A stretch of DNA of 9,787 nucleotides from contig JAEWLX010000082.1 of assembly GCA_023457325.1 (NCBI GenBank), positions 1-9,787 on the forward strand, given 5' to 3'. The translations under genes and the position numbers were made by a program. This DNA comes from Bacillota bacterium (GTDB taxonomy: Bacteria > Bacillota_I > Bacilli_A > RFN20 > CAG-826). The notes below the pieces were generated by a model. That model saw only the letters and a list, made by a program, of their open reading frames with translations, did no database searches and had not been told where the DNA came from. Of this stretch, positions 1 through 5,972 are shown piece after piece; within the stretch, counting starts at the first letter, position 1; each line of letters begins with the position of its first letter.

Positions 1-123
1 GAACAAGTCGCTTTGATTAAAGATATTAAAACAAAACTAGCGGATCAAGAAATGTCGGCTACAATCAGAGTTATGAAGTCGAAAGAAATGATTATTAAAA
101 AGAATCAATCTAATCGTAAATAA
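1..123 (+). CDS. C-terminal end of an unidentified protein (5' truncated by window)
   Basis: Frame 1 is open from the first base to a TAA at 121-123, giving the last 40 residues of a protein that begins outside the window. The tail is rich in lysine and ends in a basic KKNQSNRK stretch, with no recognisable motif, membrane segment or metal site. I cannot identify the family. It lies only 25 nt before the nnrD start, with no terminator between, so the two genes are probably co-transcribed. Confidence 0.6.
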   Translation, partial: EQVALIKDIKTKLADQEMSATIRVMKSKEMIIKKNQSNRK

Positions 124-148
124 ATAACACTTACTCATGGGAGATAAC

Positions 149-958
149 ATGAAAAAGCTCACAAAAAACGATGTAGTTCCACTTGCCAAACGTCAAAAAG
201 AGACGAACAAATATGATTATGGTCATGTTGTAATCTTCGGAGGAAGCATCGGTTTTTTTGGCGCGCCGGCTCTTAGTGCTCTTAGTGCATATCGCATGGG
301 TTCTGGGCTCGTTTCAATCGCCCTAGAAGAAGATGATTACGTTTTATACGTAAATCTTAATCCCGAGGTAATGGTAAAACGCTTTATCGATGTCGAAGAA
401 GTCACTAAAATAATTCAAAATAAAGACGCTATTTTATTTGGTCCTGGCCTTGAAGAAAATGTGATGAATGAGAAAATACTTCGTGTTTTACTCGATGCAG
501 ATTGCCCTTTGGTTATCGATGCTAATGGGCTCACTATTCTTAAGAAGATTGTTTTTGATCATCGTCTTAATCACGTGATATTAACTCCTCATATGGGCGA
601 AGCAAAAAAACTTTTAAGTACTGATAGCCCACAACAAAAAATAAATCTATTAACGGACTTAGGGGCAACCGTTGTCCTGAAGGATGCGGTTACAAATATT
701 TACCAAAAGGATTTTTCAGGTCAATTTGATTATGGGACACCAAGTATGGCTAAAGGTGGATCGGGCGATGTTTTAGCGGGCATTATTACGAGTCTACTTG
801 GACAAAAGTATTCCCTTCTTGATGCTGCTAAATATGGAGTATATATTCATCAGCTAGCTGGACAAATAGCGACTCATCGCGTTGGCGAACATAGTCTCAT
901 GGCCTCAGATATCATCACTGCGATTGGCGAAGCGCTTCAAAGAAGCGTTGAAGAATAG
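149..958 (+). CDS. nnrD: ADP/ATP-dependent NAD(P)H-hydrate dehydratase (stand-alone NnrD)
   Basis: This cytoplasmic repair enzyme uses a nucleoside phosphate to dehydrate damaged NAD(P)HX back to NAD(P)H. The 269-residue product has the ribokinase-like YjeF C-terminal domain: a GHVVIFGGSIGFFGAP segment near residues 25-40, LVIDANGL, ILTPHMGEAKKLL, and the signature GGSGDVLAG with catalytic Asp about residue 207. The NnrE epimerase domain found fused to it in many bacteria is absent, so this is the stand-alone form. I chose the ATG at 149 over the ATG at 137: GGGAG at 139-143 lies 5 nt before 149, whereas 137 overlaps that site and has no SD of its own. It follows the gene fragment at the left edge closely and is separated from ribU by an independent promoter and riboswitch. 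Confidence 0.92.
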   Translation: MKKLTKNDVVPLAKRQKETNKYDYGHVVIFGGSIGFFGAPALSALSAYRMGSGLVSIALEEDDYVLYVNLNPEVMVKRFIDVEEVTKIIQNKDAILFGPGLEENVMNEKILRVLLDADCPLVIDANGLTILKKIVFDHRLNHVILTPHMGEAKKLLSTDSPQQKINLLTDLGATVVLKDAVTNIYQKDFSGQFDYGTPSMAKGGSGDVLAGIITSLLGQKYSLLDAAKYGVYIHQLAGQIATHRVGEHSLMASDIITAIGEALQRSVEE

Positions 959-1011
959 GAATTTATTTTTAACTTTTTTTGTAATTCTCTAAACAAATAA
1001 GTTTTTTGTAG

Positions 1012-1017
1012 TATAAT
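1012..1017 (+). promoter_or_regulatory. -10 element of the ribU riboswitch transcript
   Basis: A perfect TATAAT lies 8 bases before the first paired base of the FMN aptamer (1025), which is where a transcript carrying the whole riboswitch should begin. I see no convincing -35 hexamer at 16-18 bp; the upstream sequence is T-rich (TTTTTTGTAG). Confidence 0.6.
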
Positions 1018-1024
1018 AAACTAA

Positions 1025-1128
1025 GCTTCAGGACAGGGTGTGATTCCCAACCGGCGGTAAACCCCGCGAACCTTCGGGTTGATCTAGTTAATTTCTAGAG
1101 GCGACAGTAAAGTCTGGATGAGAGAAGC
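1025..1128 (+). promoter_or_regulatory. FMN riboswitch aptamer (RFN element)
   Basis: This is an mRNA aptamer that binds flavin mononucleotide. It matches the conserved RFN core: CAGGGTG then ATTCCC, ACCGGCGGTAA, GACAGTAAAGTC and GGATGAGAGAAG, in the right order. The closing helix P1 pairs GCTTC 1025-1029 with GAAGC 1124-1128. One arm is AACC-TTCG-GGTT (1069-1080), another is the variable CTAG/CTAG arm (1084-1098), and P6 is GAC 1103-1105 with GTC 1112-1114. It sits directly upstream of a riboflavin transporter gene, the expected target. The aptamer identity is very secure; exact helix borders are by eye. Confidence 0.97.
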
Positions 1129-1139
1129 CTCTCATTTTT

Positions 1140-1161
1140 GGTCCTGAACGAGGACCTTTTT
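1140..1161 (+). terminator. Riboswitch expression platform: terminator and SD-sequestering hairpin
   Basis: GGTCCT (1140-1145) pairs with AGGACC (1151-1156) around a GAACG loop, followed by five T (1157-1161), which is an intrinsic terminator. The 3' arm contains the AGG of the ribU SD (GAGG, 1150-1153), so the same hairpin would also hide the ribosome binding site. GTCCTGAA (1141-1148) is exactly complementary to TTCAGGAC (1027-1034) at the 5' edge of the aptamer, so an 8-bp antiterminator excludes both P1 and this hairpin. Inferred logic: with FMN bound P1 forms, the hairpin forms and ribU is off; without FMN the long-range pairing forms and ribU is on. Confidence 0.85.
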
Positions 1162-1163
1162 AT

Positions 1164-1868
1164 ATGGGCGCAGCATTAGTTGGATTATTACTCGTTTGGA
1201 TTTTTCTACTCATCATCGTTCTTCGTGAGGGTAGACCTTTCCGTTTTAGGAAAGTCAATTTAGTTAGATTCATGAGTCGCGTCGCCATTTTTGGTGCGAT
1301 ATCAGCCATTTTATATATTGTCCCCTTTTTGAAATTTCCCTTACCTTTTTTCCCACAATTTCTCGAGTTTCATTTTGATGAAATACCAGTTTTTATTGCT
1401 GGTTTTGCATATGGACCTTTCAGTGCATTTTGTGCCTTAATTGTTAAAACAATTATTAAGTTACCATTTACCTCAACTTTGACGGTCGGAGAATGGGCTG
1501 ATTTAATTTATAGTACAGCCTTTATTGTCCCAGCCGCTATTATTTATCAAAGAAGGCGAAACATAAAGGGAGTAATAATTGGTTTTGCTGTTGGTTTTAT
1601 TGTGCAAATAGTTACTAGCCTTGTCTTTAATGTTTATCTTATGATTCCTTTTTATATGTTTGTTATGGGCTTCCCCGAAGCGGCTATTTTGGCCATGGCT
1701 CAAGCGGCGAATTCTTCTGTCACCGACATTGGTTGGTCGCTCGGCTTTTTGGCTATTGTCCCCTTTAATGTATTAAAAAATGTCATGGTGATAATATTGA
1801 CATTTCTTGTATATAAGAACATTCATCGTTCCATCGCACAATTTGAAGAAAAAAAGCTGCCCAGTTAG
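1164..1868 (+). CDS. ribU: Riboflavin ECF transporter substrate-binding subunit (RibU)
   Basis: This is the membrane S component that captures riboflavin for uptake, working with a shared energising module (EcfA, EcfA', EcfT) not encoded here. The 234-residue product is strongly hydrophobic. Family marks are an AxxxA motif in the first core helix (Ala41 and Ala45), the F-D-E-I-P-x-F-I-A-G-F-x-Y-G-P segment near residues 70-90, and a K-L-P-F-T-S-T-L-T-V-G-E-W loop. The FMN riboswitch in front supports riboflavin as substrate. The protein is longer than typical RibU (about 190 residues): an extra hydrophobic helix (residues 3-20) and a basic linker precede Met37, where most homologues would begin. 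I keep ATG 1164 because GAGG at 1150-1153 fits it and Met37 lacks an SD. The stop codon lies inside the downstream terminator. Confidence 0.93.
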   Translation: MGAALVGLLLVWIFLLIIVLREGRPFRFRKVNLVRFMSRVAIFGAISAILYIVPFLKFPLPFFPQFLEFHFDEIPVFIAGFAYGPFSAFCALIVKTIIKLPFTSTLTVGEWADLIYSTAFIVPAAIIYQRRRNIKGVIIGFAVGFIVQIVTSLVFNVYLMIPFYMFVMGFPEAAILAMAQAANSSVTDIGWSLGFLAIVPFNVLKNVMVIILTFLVYKNIHRSIAQFEEKKLPS

Positions 1869-1882
1869 GCAGCTATTTTTTT
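1855..1882. terminator. Probable bidirectional terminator between ribU and the ferredoxin gene
   Basis: AGCTGCC (1855-1861) and GGCAGCT (1868-1874) form a perfect 7-bp stem with a 6-nt loop. On the plus strand it is followed by A and seven T (1876-1882). On the minus strand the A run before the stem becomes a T run. It can therefore end both ribU and the convergent ferredoxin transcript. The ribU TAG is within the hairpin. Confidence 0.88.
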
Positions 1883-1899
1883 AAAATTATTGGTGGTAG

Positions 1900-2085
1900 T
1901 TAGTCTTCGACGATAATCGCGCCTGTTGGGCAATCGTTAGCAACTTCGACCTCGACACCTTCGGCTGGTTGAGTGTGGACGCGGGCCTTACCCTCGTCAT
2001 CAAATTCAAATACTTCCGGCATCACTGAGACACAAAGACCACAACCGATGCATGCATCGCGATCAATTCTTACTTTTTTAGCCAT
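1900..2085 (-). CDS. fer: Single-cluster [4Fe-4S] ferredoxin
   Basis: This is a small soluble electron carrier of 61 residues, close to the usual size for bacterial single-cluster ferredoxins. Four cysteines fit one [4Fe-4S] cluster: C12-x2-C15-x2-C18 and a distant C52 followed by Pro (CPTGAI). No second cluster motif and no extra cysteine pair for a disulfide are present. The protein is acidic in its second half, as is usual for ferredoxins. Start: ATG with GGAGGA 11 nt upstream (2097-2102, minus strand). It is transcribed alone, convergent with ribU and divergent from the cmk operon; its redox partner cannot be told from the context. Confidence 0.93.
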   Translation of the reverse strand: MAKKVRIDRDACIGCGLCVSVMPEVFEFDDEGKARVHTQPAEGVEVEVANDCPTGAIIVED

Positions 2086-2112
2086 TTTTTTAAATGTCCT
2101 CCAACAAACGGA

Positions 2113-2141
2113 ATTATAATATCAAACACCCTTTTATGCAA
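2113..2141 (-). promoter_or_regulatory. Promoter of the ferredoxin gene
   Basis: On the minus strand a perfect TATAAT (2113-2118) is preceded after 17 bp by TTGCAT (2136-2141), a partial match to TTGACA. It lies 10 bp upstream of the GGAGGA ribosome binding site, giving a short leader. Confidence 0.6.
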
Positions 2142-2210
2142 GGTTTTTAAATTTACTCTATAAATGATTTCTAATTTATATTAGAATATATCAGTAAGTA
2201 GGACTTCAGA

Positions 2211-2558
2211 TTGAAAACGTTAACCCGCGTTGAAAAATATCGAAAACTGCGCGAGGAAATTACTCGCATGCCTGATGATGGCGGGCTTTCTAACGGCCAA
2301 AGCGGTTCTATTACTAGTAAAATTATTCGCCGACGTCCTCAAGAAAGTATCGATGTCAAAGCACCAAGATCGACAATTGAATATGGTATTGAAGACATAC
2401 TTGAGGGTGTTGAAAACTCAGAAATTGAAGAAGAGGAAAAGAAATTCTCACCGATTGACGTTCAAAAACGTAAAGAATTAAACCGAAGCATTATTCTTAT
2501 TTCAATTCTCGTTGTTTTGCTTGTTGGCGTTGTTATTCTAGGTGTTTATGCGTTTTAA
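2211..2558 (+). CDS. Small tail-anchored membrane protein of unknown function
   Basis: I do not recognise a functional family. The 115-residue product has a basic N-terminus (TLTRVEKYRKLREEI, residues 3-17) likely to be helical, a polar middle with an arginine cluster followed by an acidic run (EIEEEEKK, near residues 72-79), and one hydrophobic helix at the extreme C-terminus (about residues 94-115). There is no signal peptide, so the predicted topology is tail-anchored with the bulk in the cytoplasm. The start is TTG at 2211, supported by AGGA at 2200-2203, 7 nt upstream. It is first in the operon, 14 nt ahead of cmk. The frame is intact and co-directional with conserved genes, so I take it as real. 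Confidence 0.75.
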   Translation: MKTLTRVEKYRKLREEITRMPDDGGLSNGQSGSITSKIIRRRPQESIDVKAPRSTIEYGIEDILEGVENSEIEEEEKKFSPIDVQKRKELNRSIILISILVVLLVGVVILGVYAF

Positions 2559-2572
2559 CAAAGGAGCCCGAT

Positions 2573-3241
2573 ATGAAAAAAATCACAATCGCAATTGATG
2601 GTCCAGCAGCAGCGGGAAAATCGACGGTTGCCAAAAAAGTCGCTCAAGCTTTAGGTTTTACCTACATCGATACCGGTGCTATGTATCGTGCTTTTACTTA
2701 TTGTGTTATGAAAAAAGGGCTCGATCCAAAAGATGAAGCCGCAAGCATCTCTCTTATTCCGGAAGTTGATATTGAACTTCTTAGTGATGGCCGTGTTATT
2801 TGTTGTGGAGAAGATGTAACAAAAGTAATCCGCGAACCGCACATTTCTGCGAACGTTTCTTACATCGCTTCATATAAAGATATTCGTTTAGCGCTTGTCG
2901 AGCTTCAACGCAAGATGGCAAAAAGACGCTCTGTCGTCATGGATGGACGTGATATTGGAACTTATGTTTTACCTGATGCTAACGTCAAAATATTTCAAAT
3001 CGCCGATGTGCCAACTCGAGCGGTTCGGCGTTATGAAGAAAATATAGCCAAGGGTATTGTTTGTACGCTTGCTGAAGTTGAAGAAGATGTTCGCCGTCGC
3101 GATTATATTGACTCACACCGTGATTTTGCTCCTTTAAAACCAGCATCTGATTCTGTTTTACTTGATACTTCTTTTTTAAGCATCGAAGAAGCGACTGAAG
3201 CGGTATTAGACATTATTAAAAGAAAAATCGGAGAGGCATAA
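2573..3241 (+). CDS. cmk: Cytidylate kinase
   Basis: Phosphorylates CMP and dCMP with ATP to give the diphosphates, feeding RNA, DNA and phospholipid precursor (CDP-diacylglycerol) synthesis. The 222-residue product has normal family length. Visible motifs are the P-loop GPAAAGKST (residues 10-18), the substrate-binding DTGAMYRA (33-40), MDGRDIGT (123-130), and the lid/CMP-binding RRRDYIDSHRD (174-184). The start is the ATG six bases after a strong AAAGGAG (2560-2566). Der starts 1 nt after its stop, as in many Bacillota, but the S1-like gene that separates them in Bacillus is missing. Confidence 0.97.
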   Translation: MKKITIAIDGPAAAGKSTVAKKVAQALGFTYIDTGAMYRAFTYCVMKKGLDPKDEAASISLIPEVDIELLSDGRVICCGEDVTKVIREPHISANVSYIASYKDIRLALVELQRKMAKRRSVVMDGRDIGTYVLPDANVKIFQIADVPTRAVRRYEENIAKGIVCTLAEVEEDVRRRDYIDSHRDFAPLKPASDSVLLDTSFLSIEEATEAVLDIIKRKIGEA

Positions 3242-3242
3242 T

Positions 3243-4553
3243 ATGCCAATGGGAATAGTTGCAATTATCGGTAGTCCAAATGTTGGGAAATCGACAATTT
3301 TTAATCGTATTATCGGAACAAGAAGGTCAATTATCGACGATCAACCCGGAATCACGCGCGATCGCTTATATGCATCCGCTTCATGGCTTACCAAAGAATT
3401 TCGTGTTATTGACACCGGCGGTATTGAAATTGCTGCTCGACCTTTTCAGGAACAAATTCGCGCTCAAGCACAAATTGCGATAGAAGAAGCCGATGTTATT
3501 GTCTATGTTGTCGATGGGCAAGTTGGCGTCACAAATGATGATCGTGAAATTGCAAAACTACTTTATAAATCTAACAAGCATATAATTCTAGCCGTCAATA
3601 AAATCGATGATATTACAAAGATAGCTGATATTTATGAATTTACCTCACTTGGTCTTGGCGAACCGATAGCCGTTAGTGGGGCACACGGAATAGGAATAGG
3701 CGATTTACTTGATCGGATTGTAAAATTATTACCAGATGGTCAAGTGAGTAAATTTGACGAAGATGAAATCGTTTTTTCCATTATTGGAAGGCCAAATGTT
3801 GGCAAATCCTCATTATCTAATGCGATTTTAGGTACTAATCGCGTAATCGTATCCGAGATTGAAGGTACAACGCGTGATGCGATTGACACAAAATTTGTGC
3901 GTGATGATAAAAACTATGTCGTTATTGATACTGCCGGTTTGAAAAAGCGTGGTCGAATTTACGAAGCAATTGATAAATATGCCGCTTTAAGAGCACTGGC
4001 CGCAATTGATAGGTCAGAAATTGTCATGCTCGTTATCGATGCTGAACAAGGCATTACTGAACAGGATAAACACGTTGTTGGTTATGCCATGGAACTTGAT
4101 AAGGCAATTATACTGGTAGTCAACAAATGGGACCTTATTCCCCGGTCGCAAACAGCGATGAGTGAGTTTACAAAAGAAGTACGCAAGCAATTTAAGTTTC
4201 TTGAATACGCTCCAATTGTTTTTGTCTCAGCCAAAGATAAAGCACGTATCGATAGTATCTTTAAAGCCCTTGACATGGTCAATGAAGCATACGGAAGAAG
4301 AATCCAAACTAGTGTTTTAAACGAAATTATCCAAGATGCGCAAATAATGAATCCAGCGCCCTTTTTCGAGGGGGGAAGACTAAAAATTTTCTTCGCTAAT
4401 CAAGTTGATGTTCGCCCTCCGACTTTTGTTTTATTCGTTAATCAACCTAAACATGCCCATTTTTCCTATATGCGCTATATCGAAAACCGACTTCGCGAAT
4501 CTTTTTCTTTTGATGGTACACCTATTAAAATTGTTTTAAGGGCACGAAAATAG
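3243..4553 (+). CDS. der: Tandem-domain ribosome-assembly GTPase Der (EngA)
   Basis: Essential GTPase acting in late maturation of the 50S subunit. The 436 residues show the family architecture of two G domains plus a C-terminal KH-like domain. G domain 1: P-loop GSPNVGKST (10-18), DTGG (57-60), NKID (119-122). G domain 2: GRPNVGKSS (182-190), DTAGL (229-233), NKWD (294-297). The KH-like domain covers roughly 350-436 and ends in a basic tail (RARK). All nucleotide-binding motifs are intact. GGAGAGG at 3230-3236, inside the end of cmk, serves the start; ATG 3243 is preferred, with Met3 (3249) as a possible alternative. One nucleotide separates it from both neighbours. Confidence 0.98.
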   Translation: MPMGIVAIIGSPNVGKSTIFNRIIGTRRSIIDDQPGITRDRLYASASWLTKEFRVIDTGGIEIAARPFQEQIRAQAQIAIEEADVIVYVVDGQVGVTNDDREIAKLLYKSNKHIILAVNKIDDITKIADIYEFTSLGLGEPIAVSGAHGIGIGDLLDRIVKLLPDGQVSKFDEDEIVFSIIGRPNVGKSSLSNAILGTNRVIVSEIEGTTRDAIDTKFVRDDKNYVVIDTAGLKKRGRIYEAIDKYAALRALAAIDRSEIVMLVIDAEQGITEQDKHVVGYAMELDKAIILVVNKWDLIPRSQTAMSEFTKEVRKQFKFLEYAPIVFVSAKDKARIDSIFKALDMVNEAYGRRIQTSVLNEIIQDAQIMNPAPFFEGGRLKIFFANQVDVRPPTFVLFVNQPKHAHFSYMRYIENRLRESFSFDGTPIKIVLRARK

Positions 4554-4554
4554 T

Positions 4555-5556
4555 ATGAAAATAGGAATCGCTGGAACAGGAACATGGGCAACAGCTCTTG
4601 CCCAAGTGCTTGTTGATAACAATCATGAAGTTGTTTTATATGGTCGTGAACAAGAACAAATTGATGATATTAATTTGCATCATCGTAACGCCGTTTATTT
4701 TGGAGATGGCGTTATCTTATCTAAGAAGATTATTGCGACCAATGACATTAAAGAAATATGTGTTGATGTCGATGCTATTTTATTGAGTGTACCAACTGGA
4801 GCGATGAGTGAAGTTTTAGAAAAAATCGTACCTTTTTTAACACGAAAAATGTTATTTGTTAACACTGCGAAAGGTTTTGATCCTGATACTAATTTACGAA
4901 TGTCAGAAATTATCCGTAGGCAAGTACCAAGGGCAAAACGAAAGGCAATCGTGTCGCTTTTAGGCCCATCTCATGCCGAAGAAGTTATCATGAGACACTT
5001 GACTTTAATTGCCGCTGTTTCAAAAAATAAGAAGGCCGCCTATCTTATTCAACAAATCTTTTCTAATGATTACTTCCGTGTATACGTCCATAAGGACGAA
5101 GTTGGTGCGGAATATGCAACAGCGATGAAAAACACAATCGCGATTGCTGCCGGCATCATCGATGGACTTGGGCTTGGAGATAACGCTAAAGCAGCTTTAA
5201 TGACTCGCGGATTAAACGAGATGGTTAAGCTGGGACGCCACTTTCATGCTCGAGCTAATACTTACTTAGGATTAACCGGCGTTGGCGATTTAGTCGTAAC
5301 GTGTGGATCAAAACACTCGCGCAACTATCAAGCCGGTTTTATGATTGGTCAAGATAATTCTAGTCAACGCTTTTTTAAGGAAAACACTAAAACGGTTGAA
5401 GGGGTTAGAACGACAAAGGTTATTCATGAAATTGCTATGAAAAGAAAAATATCTCTTCCCATCATTGAAGCCATCTACCACGTCCTTTATCTAGACAACA
5501 AACCCTCGGAAGTTATCTCAAGATTGATGAGCCGCCCCCTAAAAGAAGAAAAGTAA
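4555..5556 (+). CDS. gpsA: NAD(P)-dependent glycerol-3-phosphate dehydrogenase
   Basis: Reduces dihydroxyacetone phosphate to sn-glycerol 3-phosphate, the backbone of membrane phospholipids. The 333-residue product is of typical length. It has the N-terminal Rossmann motif GIAGTGTWATA (residues 4-14), NTAKGF (103-108), GPSHAEE (137-143), catalytic Lys192 in AMKNTIAIAAG, and the catalytic GVGDLVVTC segment with Asp245. It begins 1 nt after der with only a weak AAGGG 12 nt upstream, so translation may depend on coupling to der. In Bacillus spoIVA follows gpsA; here the HU gene follows after a short promoter region. Confidence 0.97.
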   Translation: MKIGIAGTGTWATALAQVLVDNNHEVVLYGREQEQIDDINLHHRNAVYFGDGVILSKKIIATNDIKEICVDVDAILLSVPTGAMSEVLEKIVPFLTRKMLFVNTAKGFDPDTNLRMSEIIRRQVPRAKRKAIVSLLGPSHAEEVIMRHLTLIAAVSKNKKAAYLIQQIFSNDYFRVYVHKDEVGAEYATAMKNTIAIAAGIIDGLGLGDNAKAALMTRGLNEMVKLGRHFHARANTYLGLTGVGDLVVTCGSKHSRNYQAGFMIGQDNSSQRFFKENTKTVEGVRTTKVIHEIAMKRKISLPIIEAIYHVLYLDNKPSEVISRLMSRPLKEEK

Positions 5557-5568
5557 AAGGCAATGTTG

Positions 5569-5597
5569 TTGAAAAATGTTTTGCGCTATGCTAATTT
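5569..5597 (+). promoter_or_regulatory. Promoter of the HU gene
   Basis: TTGAAA (5569-5574) and TAATTT (5592-5597) are separated by 17 bp, and a TG at 5589-5590 makes an extended -10 (TGcTAATTT). It sits 14 bp before the AAAGGAG ribosome binding site (5611-5617). Separate transcription suits a gene expressed far above its upstream neighbours. Confidence 0.65.
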
Positions 5598-5625
5598 TTA
5601 GTAAGAAAACAAAGGAGAACAATTA

Positions 5626-5898
5626 ATGAACAAAGCTGATTTAATTTTAGCTGTTGCTGAAGAAGCCGATCTTTCCAAACGTCAAGCCGAGGCTGCCGTC
5701 GAAGCATTATTAAAGCTCGTCGAAAAGGCCCTCGTTAAAAAAGAAGCCGTCAAACTATCTGGTTTTGGCGTTTTCGAAAACAAGAAACGCGCTGCCCGTA
5801 TTGGCACAAATCCTACTTCTGGCCAAAAAATTAAAATTCCGGCCAGCCATACCGTTTCTTTTAAACCTTCAAAAACGCTTAAAGAAAAGGTTAACTAG
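5626..5898 (+). CDS. hup: HU family nucleoid-associated DNA-binding protein
   Basis: Homodimeric histone-like protein that bends and compacts DNA. Its 90 residues match the family length. It starts with the characteristic MNKADLI, has the alpha-helical dimerisation half, GFGVFE (about 46-51), then the DNA-grasping beta arm RIGTNPTSGQKIKIPAS with the Pro that intercalates in DNA, and ends FKPSKTLKEKVN. A strong AAAGGAGA SD (5611-5618) fixes the start. It has its own promoter and a strong terminator, so it is probably monocistronic and abundant. A small AGTCT-TTTT-AGACT hairpin (5897-5910) overlaps the stop codon. Confidence 0.97.
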   Translation: MNKADLILAVAEEADLSKRQAEAAVEALLKLVEKALVKKEAVKLSGFGVFENKKRAARIGTNPTSGQKIKIPASHTVSFKPSKTLKEKVN

Positions 5899-5918
5899 TC
5901 TTTTTAGACTAATGACTG

Positions 5919-5944
5919 AGGTTGGCGAAAGCCGACCTTTTTTT
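5919..5944 (+). terminator. Intrinsic terminator after HU
   Basis: AGGTTGGC (5919-5926) pairs with GCCGACCT (5931-5938), one G-T pair included, around a GAAA tetraloop, followed by an uninterrupted T run to 5944. Confidence 0.93.
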
Positions 5945-5956
5945 ATTGGCGTTTTA

Positions 5957-5966
5957 TGTATACAAT
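5957..5966 (+). promoter_or_regulatory. Possible -10 region of the cca-like gene
   Basis: TGTATACAAT contains a TATACA or TACAAT hexamer just after the HU terminator. With TACAAT (5961-5966) as -10, transcription would start at or next to the ATG at 5973. No clear -35 is visible, since the expected position falls in the T run of the terminator. Confidence 0.4.
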
Positions 5967-5972
5967 TTATCT

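Noticed and set aside
137..148. nnrD start at ATG 137
   Set aside because: The GGGAG at 139-143 overlaps this codon and is correctly placed for ATG 149 instead.
932..972. Possible terminator at the end of nnrD
   Set aside because: CGCTTC-AAA-GAAGCG (933-947) and an alternative CTTCAA/TTGAAG pairing exist inside the coding end, but the T-rich stretch begins more than ten bases later and is broken by other bases. Not convincing as an intrinsic terminator.
1503..1703. 66-codon minus-strand frame inside ribU
   Set aside because: It has low-complexity composition and lies opposite a conserved membrane protein; no SD or motif supports it.
5922..5972. Upstream extension of the cca-like frame to TTG 5922
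   Set aside because: The extension lies in the HU terminator hairpin and T run, has no spaced SD, and adds a hydrophobic stretch not found before the family's N-terminal motif.
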